A stretch of DNA of 18,133 nt from an uncultured Lachnospiraceae bacterium (GCA_910577115.1 CAJTMC010000059.1:1-18133); one strand, 5' to 3'. Shown: positions 6,896 through 15,234, counted from the first letter of the stretch. Numbers and translations: made by a program. Notes: generated by a model from the sequence alone, not told the origin.

Positions 6896-7642
6896 GTGAA
6901 TTGTATACACAAATTTGTAAAACGAATTATATTCCTGTGTGATGTCTGTTGCATATTGGCGGGAGCGGTATTTGGAATTCAGATGATTGTGCAAAGGGCG
7001 GAGCTGAAAGCAATTGCGAATGAAAGAAAGGCTGCGTCAGAAATAATATGCACATTAGAGGAAGAAAATGCCGGACTGATTTCAGATGTTGAAGCATATT
7101 TTCAAGAGGATAAGGCTATCCGCGCAAAAATCCATGATGCCGAAGAAGATTACGCGATTCTCGAAAAAAATTATAACATGAGGCAATACATTGATGCAAC
7201 CGCAGCCGCACTGGATAGAGAAAACGGGAGTACGGACTATTTGGAACGATATTTCAGGGTGGAAAAGGAAGAACTGCAGGCAATTATAAACAAATCAGGT
7301 ATTGCCGATGCGCTGAAACCAGGGTTTACAGTCGGGAAGGAGTTTGGCTCGCTGCTGCCGGTTGGGGAACAGGTTTGGCTTAGATATGACAATGACGATA
7401 ATCTCCCAATCGGGTTAGTCGTACAAAATACTGCCTTGGATATAGGATATCAGGATTTAAAAGTCGGAAGGACATTGGATTTTGATATTCCCGGAGAAAG
7501 AAAAAAGGTACAATATGATTTTGGTACTGTGAGCTATGTGTTATTTGAAGATGAAGCATTTTATTACTATTATGTGGAACTGGAAGCGTTTTCACAGGAA
7601 ACAATCCTGTATGTAACGAAGAAACAATCGATAAAATTTTAA
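6896..7642 (+). CDS. Anchored protein with coiled coil, 248 residues (paralogue A)
   Basis: GTG at 6896 is preferred because AGAGGTGGG lies just upstream and the TATAAT at 6866 would exclude the in-frame GTG at 6851. The protein has a short basic start, one hydrophobic helix (about residues 11-32), a heptad-like charged helical region (about 33-90, ERKAASEIICTLEEENAGLI) and a C-terminal beta-rich domain. That domain includes PVGEQVWLRY, DIGYQDLKVGRTLDFDI and FYYYYVELE. The same landmarks occur in the same order in the next protein (PVNEGMMLQY, DMGFGFMSARAGMDFEEI, VYYIEYTDAYYCY), so the two are probably diverged tandem paralogues. The LKVGRTLDF segment loosely recalls SmpA-like folds, but I would not name it. 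The next gene starts 34 bases later. Function is unknown. Confidence 0.7.
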   Translation: MNCIHKFVKRIIFLCDVCCILAGAVFGIQMIVQRAELKAIANERKAASEIICTLEEENAGLISDVEAYFQEDKAIRAKIHDAEEDYAILEKNYNMRQYIDATAAALDRENGSTDYLERYFRVEKEELQAIINKSGIADALKPGFTVGKEFGSLLPVGEQVWLRYDNDDNLPIGLVVQNTALDIGYQDLKVGRTLDFDIPGERKKVQYDFGTVSYVLFEDEAFYYYYVELEAFSQETILYVTKKQSIKF

Positions 7643-7676
7643 CAATGTATTGAAATTGAAAGGAATTTAGAAATCC

Positions 7677-8429
7677 ATGTTGGAAAAGAAGGTATTAACG
7701 AGAACAGCGTTTCTTTTTATCAGCATATTTTGCATAGTAAACAGCGGTTTGCTTTACATTCTGAAGGAAAAACAAGCTGCACAGCTGTCGGCTATACAAA
7801 ACAATAGGGAATGGGAGCAAGACGAGGTGCAGCACAATGCGCATTTGGAAAATTCCGTTTCCTTTGCATCTGCATTAAATAACAGCAGAAATGAATTAAC
7901 AAAGTGGCAGAATAAAGTGCGGCTTTTACAGTTAAAATGTGATTTCAGTGCATTGTTGGAAGAAAAGAGTAACGAGGACGAAAATCCGTATGCAGTTTAC
8001 GAAAAATATCTGCGGTTGAGACAGGGAGAAATGGCGCGGATAGACGGTGTGGAGGATTTGTCTGAATGGGGAAAGTTTGGATATTTGAATGGGCATTTCA
8101 GCGGTGCGACGGTTCCCGTAAATGAGGGTATGATGCTGCAATATGGCGAAAATCCCGAGAATGTATGGGAATACCTTTTGCCCGGATGTGTAATTATCAC
8201 TGCTCCCGATATGGGTTTTGGCTTTATGAGCGCAAGGGCAGGAATGGATTTTGAGGAAATTCAACAGAATGCGTACGACGCAGAGGTCAAGAAGGGATTT
8301 ATGTACTGGTCGGAGCAGGAAGTATATTACATAGAATATACCGATGCGTATTACTGCTATACATTTATTTCGGATTATCCCGACGGGAGGGATTCTTGGC
8401 TGTTGGTTTCTTCGGTAAATTTAGATTAA
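7677..8429 (+). CDS. Anchored protein with coiled coil, 250 residues (paralogue B)
   Basis: ATG at 7677 follows AAAGGAA, with a rather long spacing of about 12 bases. One hydrophobic helix (about residues 9-28, RTAFLFISIFCIVNSGLLYI) anchors the protein. A charged, Gln/Glu-rich helical region follows (about 29-100, possible coiled coil), then a C-terminal domain with aromatic beta strands (YYIEYTDAYYCYTF). It matches the preceding protein in order of parts and in several short motifs, which suggests gene duplication followed by strong divergence. The spacing of 34 bases to the gene before and 64 to the one after, with no terminator, suggests one operon. No catalytic residues stand out, and the protein is predicted to face outward. 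Confidence 0.72.
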   Translation: MLEKKVLTRTAFLFISIFCIVNSGLLYILKEKQAAQLSAIQNNREWEQDEVQHNAHLENSVSFASALNNSRNELTKWQNKVRLLQLKCDFSALLEEKSNEDENPYAVYEKYLRLRQGEMARIDGVEDLSEWGKFGYLNGHFSGATVPVNEGMMLQYGENPENVWEYLLPGCVIITAPDMGFGFMSARAGMDFEEIQQNAYDAEVKKGFMYWSEQEVYYIEYTDAYYCYTFISDYPDGRDSWLLVSSVNLD

Positions 8430-8493
8430 CAGATTTGCGGGAAGGGCATAGCGTTCCCAATAATATCGTCGTGCATATAGGGGGGAGAAAGGA

Positions 8494-9129
8494 ATAAAAA
8501 AGAATAAATACATACGAAATATCTGTATCATGCTGTTTCTTTTTGCGGCGGTCTGCCTGCACATAGGCGCAAAGATACAGCAAACGAATAATGCTATGAT
8601 CAAATCAGCTCCTTGTGAAGAGGAAGCAGAAAGTATACAGGAACCGTTTGGAGAAAATACAAGTAATGCGGAAGAAACGCAAGGCGCATTTCAGGCAGAA
8701 TTGTATATTGCGCAGGAAATTCCGGAATTAGACGATTATGGGTATTATATAAACAGGAAAAGCAAAGGACAGGCTTATTTGGAAGTGCACTGCAACAGGA
8801 CAGATCCGGTAGCGTTATATGATAATGATAAGAACTTTTTCGGATATTATTATCCGGTATTTGTATATGAAAAATGGGAAGACCACAGCGTAGTCTGGGA
8901 CAGCTTTCATGTGCGTGAAGATTTTCGGGAGATATTGTGGTGTGAGATCGTAGAGCTTGAATTTTATTCTATAGAAGAATGGAGAACTACTTTACAGTAT
9001 CAGAATAGAATGAAAAGTATTACAGAATTTCGAAACAGCGAAGAAGGGATAAGGGAAACAGTCAAACGAACAGATAAAACCAAGAAGCAACAAAATATGT
9101 GTGTGTCGAATAGAAAGGCAGCAAGATGA
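8494..9129 (+). CDS. Anchored protein of about 211 residues, apparent ATA start
   Basis: The first in-frame ATG is at 8530 and has no ribosome site. It would cut off the basic residues normally found before a membrane helix. Upstream in the same frame, ATA at 8494-8496 follows GGGGGAG by six bases and gives a classical N-terminus (x-KKNKYIRNICIMLFLFAAVC). Either ATA is used as a rare start or the start codon was mutated from ATG. After the helix come an acidic linker (EEEAESIQEP) and a domain with ELYIAQEIPELDDYGYYI, VALYDNDKNFFGYYYPVFVY and EFYSIEEWRTTLQYQ, ending in a basic tail (KRTDKTKKQQN). No family is recognised. The stop overlaps the next start as ATGA (9126-9129), so the two are translationally coupled. 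Confidence 0.65.
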   Translation: MKKNKYIRNICIMLFLFAAVCLHIGAKIQQTNNAMIKSAPCEEEAESIQEPFGENTSNAEETQGAFQAELYIAQEIPELDDYGYYINRKSKGQAYLEVHCNRTDPVALYDNDKNFFGYYYPVFVYEKWEDHSVVWDSFHVREDFREILWCEIVELEFYSIEEWRTTLQYQNRMKSITEFRNSEEGIRETVKRTDKTKKQQNMCVSNRKAAR

Positions 9130-9884
9130 AAGATATCAGAATGAAAATGAGCGGAAAACATAATATGTTTTTATTTACTGCGCTGGTGGTAGTGTTAATG
9201 ATTTACATAAATCGTCAAAACAACAATGCCACAAAACAGGAATATGAGAGCCAAAATCCTTACTTTTACACTACGACAGAGCAAAAAGTCGAATACGAGG
9301 GGTACTTCTATACACACAGTTACAGGGATATTTGGCAGAATATTGATTTGTATATCACAAATTTACAAACCTTTGAAAACGGCGCGCTATACACTTTGGA
9401 ACTGGAACAGTTAGAGAGCACTGACCCGCTGGACAAAATAGCGTTAGGGCGCAGGTATTTAGGATACTTTTATGTGACGGACAATGCAATTTACTACACA
9501 TCTGCAACTATGGAGGGGTATTCCGACGCGGAAAACAGGAGAATACTCCGTCAGATACAGACAGATGAAGCAGCGTTTCTTGAAGAATGTGATATTGTTT
9601 GTTGCGAAAACGGGACAGTCGATGTAACGGACGTAAACGGATACTACGCATTTGTGGAAACGGACGGCGACAGACGGATATTCCGCTTTTATAACGAATA
9701 CTTTTACGGCTCAAAAGATTACATGTTAATCGTATGGGAAAAGGGCAAAGGAATTGTTTATTACATACATGGGAACGGGGCAAAAAATATGCATATAGAA
9801 TTTGGAGCGGATATAGATAAAGAACAGCAGACGGATTACGGGTATCCATATAAACTATTTCACGAAAGTGCGGACGATTTTTGA
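9126..9884 (+). CDS. Anchored protein, 252 residues, sharing a domain with the 634-residue lipoprotein
   Basis: The start overlaps the previous stop (ATGA), with AAAGG about 9 bases upstream. A basic start of about 12 residues and one hydrophobic helix (about 14-28) are followed by an outward domain. Its C-terminal part shares a series of motifs with residues about 455-610 of the lipoprotein encoded at 13330-15234. YFYVTDNAIYY (114-124) corresponds to YFYVTDHEIYR, ILRQIQTDEAAF to LMQILDTDEKLK, CDIVCCENGT to GYIVCQDQNI, and VWEKGKGI (203-210) to VWENGKGL. The two therefore share a common domain of unknown function. The last codons (ESADDF, stop) lie in the first copy of a DNA repeat that continues twice more downstream. 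Confidence 0.72.
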   Translation: MKDIRMKMSGKHNMFLFTALVVVLMIYINRQNNNATKQEYESQNPYFYTTTEQKVEYEGYFYTHSYRDIWQNIDLYITNLQTFENGALYTLELEQLESTDPLDKIALGRRYLGYFYVTDNAIYYTSATMEGYSDAENRRILRQIQTDEAAFLEECDIVCCENGTVDVTDVNGYYAFVETDGDRRIFRFYNEYFYGSKDYMLIVWEKGKGIVYYIHGNGAKNMHIEFGADIDKEQQTDYGYPYKLFHESADDF

Positions 9885-10084
9885 ATTTCACTTGAAAAGG
9901 TGGATATGTTGCAGAGGTTTTATCAATGTTTTACAACAGCGCGGACGATTTTTGAATTTCACCTGAAAAGGTAGATATTGTTGCGGAAGTCTTATCAGAG
10001 CTTCACGAAAGCGCGGACAATTTTTGAATTCCGCTGCAAAGGTTGAATAAAAATCAGCCATATAAAAAGAAAGGAGTCATAAAA
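9870..10084 (+). repeat. Three tandem imperfect repeats of about 71 bases
   Basis: The block GCGGACGATTTTTGAATTTC begins at 9870 and recurs at 9942 and, with small changes, at 10013. Each copy is followed by a related C-x-TGAAAAGGT or CTGCAAAGGT and, in the first two, TTGCAGAGGTTTTATCA or TTGCGGAAGTCTTATCA. The first copy contains the 3' end of the 252-residue protein gene (SADDF, stop). Copies two and three still encode NSADDF and HESADNF followed by TGA. So the tail of that gene, with its trailer, has been duplicated twice. The third copy runs into the ribosome site of the next gene. Confidence 0.75.
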
Positions 10085-10088
10085 CCAA

Positions 10089-11669
10089 ATGAAGAAGACA
10101 GTCAGTGCGTTCATTTTATTGCTATGCCTTATACTCGCAGGCTGTGAAAAAACAGATCATAAAATACAAGAGGAAACTGCCGTCATAATTTCATCAGCAT
10201 CAGAAGAAAATGCGAATATGACAGAAATTACAGGTACGGTAGAAATTACAGATACGGCAGAAATTACGGATACGGCAGAAAACGCGGATATGACAGAAAA
10301 TGCGGATATAACAAAAAATACAGATATAATAAAAAATGCGAATATGGCAGAAACCGAATTTGTACAGACACAGGAACCGGAAGAACTGACAGCCGCAATA
10401 AACGCTGCCATACAGATAAACAACAGCAGAATAGAGAACTATCTAAAGAATTTTCCGACCGAAATAAAATGGATTGACATCGGTCTGTTTGACTTTACAA
10501 ATGACGGGAAAGAAGAAATTATATTGTCCTATTCGTATGCCGCGTCGGCGGGAGGGGCAGTGATTTCGTACAATTATGTATATGACCGGCAGGGAAAAGA
10601 GCTGTTTGCATTTTTAAGCGGCGACTGTTCCTGCGCGTCCATATATGCCGATTATGACAGAATGGAATTTTATATATGCAGTCCGAATATCCACTGGGGC
10701 GCGCACAATAACATGGCGTTATACATGAAAATCAAAAAGCGCGAAAGATGGGAAAAAGATTTTTTTACCGCAGCATGGGATATGAGAAACTCGTTAGAGA
10801 ATGATGACAAGTACAATTATATCTTTCGCGTCCCGATTTCTCATGAGGAGTCGCTGTTTTGTAACATGCGCGAAAAATGGCTGGAAATTTGCCATAATCC
10901 CCAATACAAACAAAGCGAGGAGGAGCTTGCGGCGTATCTGCATTCTTATGAAAATTTACAGGAATACCAAATTCAGACGCGGGGCGGTATTGTCAGCTTG
11001 GACGACAAAATCATTGTAAAAATAGGGGAGGAGCAAACAGAGCTGTCACCAAACACGCTTCCGTTTGAATGGAACGAAGACATTCTTTGTATTTATGAGG
11101 GATTGACAGACCCCTCCCAATATCCGGAAACAGGTGTGGCTGCCGGAATTTGCGACAAGTATGCCCTGTATCGGGAAACGGCAGAAAACGACATCTGTTT
11201 TGTCAATTTGCTGCATGTTGAACAGGAAACGGGGAATCTTTATACATGGAACTATCAGAATTTAGTTCCGGTTGTCGAACAGGAAACAGGGAATTTTTAT
11301 GTATGGAAGGACGGAGAATTGTTTCTAATCGGCACGCAGGAAAAAGAAGCGCAATACGCATTAAAGAACCCAAACGCGGAACCGGAAAATGGCTTACCAC
11401 AGGAACACATGACAGTAGACGAAGTGCTGGATAAAACTATGGACGCATTACAACAGGCGGGCTATAACGAAACAAATCTGATATATGACGGAACAGTTCA
11501 CTACATAAACAGAACCTACGATATGGTAAGCGCATTTGATGATTTTCCGGATCATATTGTAAGAGGACAAAGATATTATATTGACAGGAAAACCAAAGCC
11601 TTATACCGCGTTGAAGAAGAACCGGAATTTTTAAGAACCGAATTGTATTATATCGGCACACTACAATGA
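10089..11669 (+). CDS. Lipoprotein with hexapeptide repeats and FG-GAP-like loop, 526 residues
   Basis: The signal peptide ends in the lipobox LAGC (Cys19), so the mature protein is lipid-anchored outside the membrane. AAGGAG lies 12 bases before the ATG. Residues about 39-86 form a low-complexity stalk of eight six-residue repeats (types EITDTA, ENADMT) encoded by 18-base DNA repeats. The folded part follows, with an Asp-rich FG-GAP/EF-hand-like loop at 135-143 (DFTNDGKEE). A short internal duplication, VEQETGNLYTW (377-387) and VEQETGNFYVW (396-406), is 19 residues apart; its DNA copies lie 57 bases apart (11217 and 11274). No enzyme motif was seen. The next lipoprotein gene starts 28 bases after the stop. 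Function is unknown; surface binding or structural roles are only guesses from the architecture. Confidence 0.78.
   Translation: MKKTVSAFILLLCLILAGCEKTDHKIQEETAVIISSASEENANMTEITGTVEITDTAEITDTAENADMTENADITKNTDIIKNANMAETEFVQTQEPEELTAAINAAIQINNSRIENYLKNFPTEIKWIDIGLFDFTNDGKEEIILSYSYAASAGGAVISYNYVYDRQGKELFAFLSGDCSCASIYADYDRMEFYICSPNIHWGAHNNMALYMKIKKRERWEKDFFTAAWDMRNSLENDDKYNYIFRVPISHEESLFCNMREKWLEICHNPQYKQSEEELAAYLHSYENLQEYQIQTRGGIVSLDDKIIVKIGEEQTELSPNTLPFEWNEDILCIYEGLTDPSQYPETGVAAGICDKYALYRETAENDICFVNLLHVEQETGNLYTWNYQNLVPVVEQETGNFYVWKDGELFLIGTQEKEAQYALKNPNAEPENGLPQEHMTVDEVLDKTMDALQQAGYNETNLIYDGTVHYINRTYDMVSAFDDFPDHIVRGQRYYIDRKTKALYRVEEEPEFLRTELYYIGTLQ
10205..10348 (+). repeat. Eight 18-base tandem repeats inside the lipoprotein gene
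   Basis: Eight consecutive 18-base units, of which the third is AGAAATTACAGATACGGC, run in frame from 10205 to 10348 and encode a hydrophilic six-residue repeat. Neighbouring units differ at a few positions. Length changes by whole units would keep the frame and only alter the length of the stalk between the lipid anchor and the folded domain. Confidence 0.85.
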
Positions 11670-11697
11670 TATTTTGTGAATTGCAAGGGAGGCAGGT

Positions 11698-13128
11698 ATG
11701 GAGAAACAAAGAATAAAAATGCTGAAAATATATCTCCTGTTAATGGGAATATTGCTTTTGCTGACAGGCTGCAAAGAAACAGAAACAGAAGCGGAAGTGG
11801 AGGACACTTTGGCAGTGACCGCCCCAAAGGACAGTTCCGATAATCAGGCGGACAACCTGTATACGCTCCTCAACTAGGATTTGTTAGGAAAGGCATTTCT
11901 GCAACAGATAGGAGAGGATTTGATTGCGGACGAAGCTTACGTCTTTGCAGAGGAAATAAAAGAAGAATTTGCCCCAACGGAACAGACACCTGAAAAATTT
12001 CCCCAAGCGCTGACAGTCATGCTGGAAAAAGCGCTCTACCATTCAGACAGCGCAGAAACACGAGGGGAGGACAGTGTTTATGAGCAGACAATCGACACAA
12101 TGGGGGCGAATCGGTATATTCTTGACTTGGAGGATTTGTATGTCCACTTCCCCAAAATTGCGGATTACAGAGAACAGATACAATGGAAAGACGAGGCGAT
12201 TGCGCACATTTGCCAGTTTTACGAAATCCCCCTGAATTGCTGCAACTGTTTCTACATTCCTGCAACCGACGGAAAGGATTACTATGTTTTTACGGCATGG
12301 CAGGGAGGGAGTAACGGCGCCTTTTTCGTGTGTCTGACAGAGCGCGTAGGGGACGACTTTGTGTGGATAAACAAATTTGAAACGCAAAATGAGGGGGACG
12401 GAAGGGTCATTCAATATGAGGATGAATTTTACTATATTTTTTGGCAGTACAATTACAATTTAAAGGTGTATGACGCGCTTAAAATTCACAGATTAAAAGA
12501 CAATCCCGAAGAGGAAACAATGGTAATCCGCTATCTGCCCAAACAGTATATTTGGAAACCGTCCTGCTTGGCTTCGCCGTATCTGACCAATACAGATGCA
12601 GATAACGAAATTGACGCGTACATCGCTCAGGTGAAAGACGAAATTACATCAGAACAATATCTCGACAGAGGAACGTCCCGCTATGCAGCAGACGTATATT
12701 ACGGTGAGGAGGAAATGGTGGATTTCACGTTGGGGGCGTATGAAAAAACCGTATATAAAATGGATATTGCAAATTGCGGCGAGCCTGTTTATCTGTGGAA
12801 ATCCATGTTTGAACCGTCAAGTATTCATGCAGCAGCGCATCTTCGGACAAAATTTTTCTTATATGATGCGCAGACCGCGTCGGAACGGGAACTTGACCAA
12901 TTAGGTCAATATGATTTGCAGATTGGTATCCGACTGGTTCAAATGTGGTTTCAGAAAATTGATGGGAAAGTGTATACATTTCGCATGTATCATGTTTCAG
13001 GCTACAATTATATGCTGAATGTGATGCTGCTGGAACAGGACAAAGCAACACAGGTGAAAGCATATCTTTTGTCACCGCAGCGGGAATTTGTCGTGACGGA
13101 GGGAGAGGTTTTTACAACGAAGGGGTAA
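11698..13128 (+). pseudogene. Lipoprotein gene interrupted by an amber codon after residue 59
   Basis: ATG 11698 has an excellent ribosome site (GGGAGG, five bases away) and opens a lipoprotein signal with lipobox LTGC (Cys25). After 59 codons TAG at 11875-11877 stops it, yet the same frame continues without another stop for 416 codons to 13128. The part after the amber codon has a normal composition for the neighbouring proteins, with aromatic beta-like segments such as CFYIPATDGKDYYVFTAWQG and EDEFYYIFWQYNYN, so it decays little or only recently. TTG at 11881 or a later ATG could allow reinitiation, but the product would lack the export signal. Without the TAG the protein would be 476 residues. 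Alternatives are amber read-through or a sequencing error. No family is recognised. Confidence 0.7.
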
Positions 13129-13329
13129 GACGGCTGGAAGAGCGAAAGGATTGGAAAACAGGTGAAAAAATCAAGAGGAAAGATCTGTTGAAAAAACGGT
13201 TGAAAACTTACAAAGACCTGCTTTATGTGGGAAATAATGACCGTATCAAAATATACTATTAATGCACGTATTGTCCTGATAGAAGAGCATGTTGTACCAA
13301 ACACTGGGCGGTAGATAAGGGAGGATTTT
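13129..13329 (+). other. Spacer with a possible decayed transposase piece
   Basis: No intact gene. One frame reads LLKKRLKTYKDLLYVG, then NNDRIKIYY, a TAA at 13259-13261, then CTYCPDRRACCTKHW before running into the start of the next gene. The cysteine spacing C-x2-C-x5-CCTK recalls the small cysteine cluster of IS1182-type transposases. This is a weak resemblance seen by eye. Confidence 0.25.
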
Positions 13330-15234
13330 ATGCATAGGAAAATTGCATATGTTTTTTTCGCGATTATAGTATGCGTCATAATATCGGGATGCAGAGCAGG
13401 AGATGTTGCTTCAAACCATGCAGAAACGGAAGTCGCGGCTGTTACGCAGACGGAAACAGGGGAAACCGTTACGGAATGTGTGGCAAATGAGCAGCAGGAT
13501 TTTGAGGAAAGCCTTTACGAATATACAGTGGAATTGGACGAAATTCCGGAATTGCGTTATCGCAACATTTCAAATTTGGAGTATCGGCTCCGCAATTACA
13601 TCTGCCATAACGATACTTTGATACTGGGAACGACAATTTACAAAAAAGAAGGAGAAACATATGTCAGGCAGGAATTAACGCTGAACGCTATTTTTGATAG
13701 GGACGAGGATTTAGGAATGCAATGTGCGCAGTATCAAAATCTGGCCATAACCGTATCCCAAGACAATGCATCATTTTTCATATACGATATGGACACGCAG
13801 GAAAAATATTGTTATTACAGCGTGGGGGAGGATGTGATGATTAGCCCGTTTTGGTATATTTATGACGGATGTATTTACTACAGTGAATGGGCGCGTTGGG
13901 ACAAGCCTGAGCAAAAACACACGCTGAAAAAATTGAGCCTTTCGGATGGCAGTATTACGGAGCTTTATCAGCCTGTGATCGTGGAAAGCGGGGATTGCGT
14001 ACTCAGAGAAGTCCGGACGCGCAATGACGCAGCGATGTCGTATGAAATTTGTGATAAAACAACAGACCATAGGGAATATTGGATTGCCCAAGCGGACGAA
14101 AACGGGAAATGGAGCGGAAAAAAATTATGGGAAACCGACAAGTGGGAGTTTTCGTATACATTAGATTTTAATCAGTACGGTCTGATTATTTTAGGGGAGT
14201 TAAGTACGCCCTGCGATTATGAAATCGTTGCGATAAAAGACAACGGAGAAACGAAGTTGTTAGATAATAATTTAGTATACGGAGAATATCTGTTTACGGA
14301 CGACGGATATTTTTGCAGTAATTTAGCGGAGCTGGAAAACGCGGTGTGGGATACAGATGATGTGGAGTCGGAATTGCTGTCGCGGCGTTTGGCAGACGGT
14401 GTATCGTTCTACGATTATGAAGGCAATCAAAAAGGCTTTTATCCAATGGGAAATAAAGCGCTTTTGGAGCGGGGATATTATTTGACAAAGCTGACTTATA
14501 ATGAGGGACAACTGACAGGTTTTTATGTACAACGGGATACGGATGAATTGTATATCAGTCAGATTACGCTTGAGGGGAATAACAACATGGTGGAGTATGA
14601 AACCATCCGGGAATTTTTTCAGAACGACTATATGGACATAGAAGCGCATGCAAAATATCAGGACGGAGAGGAGTGGGTAGAGGCGACGGTTTTTGCAGAA
14701 TGGTATCTTGTCAAACGATATGATAAGGGAAGCGTTTACCGTTTGAAAGTGCAGCCGCTCGCGGAGCTGATGCCTGACCGCCTGAATACGTATTTTTATG
14801 TAACGGATCATGAAATATACAGAATATTTGGCTGGGCTTGGCAGGATGAGGAAAGTATCACTTTTTATGATGACGACGAACTGCTGATGCAGATATTGGA
14901 TACGGATGAAAAACTGAAGAACAACGGCTACATTGTCTGTCAGGATCAGAACATATCAGGTCAACTGGAGCATGGCGAAACGGGCTGGTATACCATTTAT
15001 CAGGAGCAGGCAGAGCAGGAGAATGACAGTGTCACATGGCACTTTAACGTTCATAAATGGAAAAATGAAATAGTATGTGACAGCCGGATTATAAGAGTAA
15101 ACGGCGAACGGGATTATTATGAAACTTTTGTATGGGAAAACGGTAAAGGGTTGACGGAGTTTTGTAGCGGTTACAGAGTGGAGCGGGATATTTTATATTT
15201 AACGGAAATTTCTGAAACGGTTGTGGAGGGGTAG
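13330..15234 (+). CDS. Lipoprotein of 634 residues with shared C-terminal domain
   Basis: The ribosome site GGGAGG lies five bases before the ATG. The signal peptide ends in ISGC (Cys21), marking it as a lipoprotein displayed outside the membrane. A Thr/Glu-rich linker (to about residue 60) is followed by a long region of repeated beta-strand and turn patterns, with D-G or N-G turns and aromatic strands such as FWYIYDGCIYYSEW and FTDDGYFCSN. It suggests a beta-propeller-like fold, though no blade repeat is regular enough to name. Residues about 455-610 share motifs with the 252-residue anchored protein encoded at 9126-9884 (YFYVTDHEIYR at 488-498, VWENGKGL at 601-608). It is the last member of the anchored-protein run; the next gene is a cytoplasmic type with its own promoter. 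Function is unknown. Confidence 0.78.
   Translation: MHRKIAYVFFAIIVCVIISGCRAGDVASNHAETEVAAVTQTETGETVTECVANEQQDFEESLYEYTVELDEIPELRYRNISNLEYRLRNYICHNDTLILGTTIYKKEGETYVRQELTLNAIFDRDEDLGMQCAQYQNLAITVSQDNASFFIYDMDTQEKYCYYSVGEDVMISPFWYIYDGCIYYSEWARWDKPEQKHTLKKLSLSDGSITELYQPVIVESGDCVLREVRTRNDAAMSYEICDKTTDHREYWIAQADENGKWSGKKLWETDKWEFSYTLDFNQYGLIILGELSTPCDYEIVAIKDNGETKLLDNNLVYGEYLFTDDGYFCSNLAELENAVWDTDDVESELLSRRLADGVSFYDYEGNQKGFYPMGNKALLERGYYLTKLTYNEGQLTGFYVQRDTDELYISQITLEGNNNMVEYETIREFFQNDYMDIEAHAKYQDGEEWVEATVFAEWYLVKRYDKGSVYRLKVQPLAELMPDRLNTYFYVTDHEIYRIFGWAWQDEESITFYDDDELLMQILDTDEKLKNNGYIVCQDQNISGQLEHGETGWYTIYQEQAEQENDSVTWHFNVHKWKNEIVCDSRIIRVNGERDYYETFVWENGKGLTEFCSGYRVERDILYLTEISETVVEG

Noticed and set aside
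8439..8458. GGGAA/TTCCC hairpin between paralogue B and the next gene as terminator
   Set aside because: The stem is only five pairs and no T-run follows, so it does not argue against one operon.
10043..10066. Promoter TTGAAT/TATAAA before the 526-residue lipoprotein gene
   Set aside because: The spacing of 12 bases is too short for a sigma-A promoter.
9870..10084. CRISPR-like array
   Set aside because: The repeats are contiguous, imperfect and coding-derived, without unique spacers between identical repeats, and no cas genes are present.
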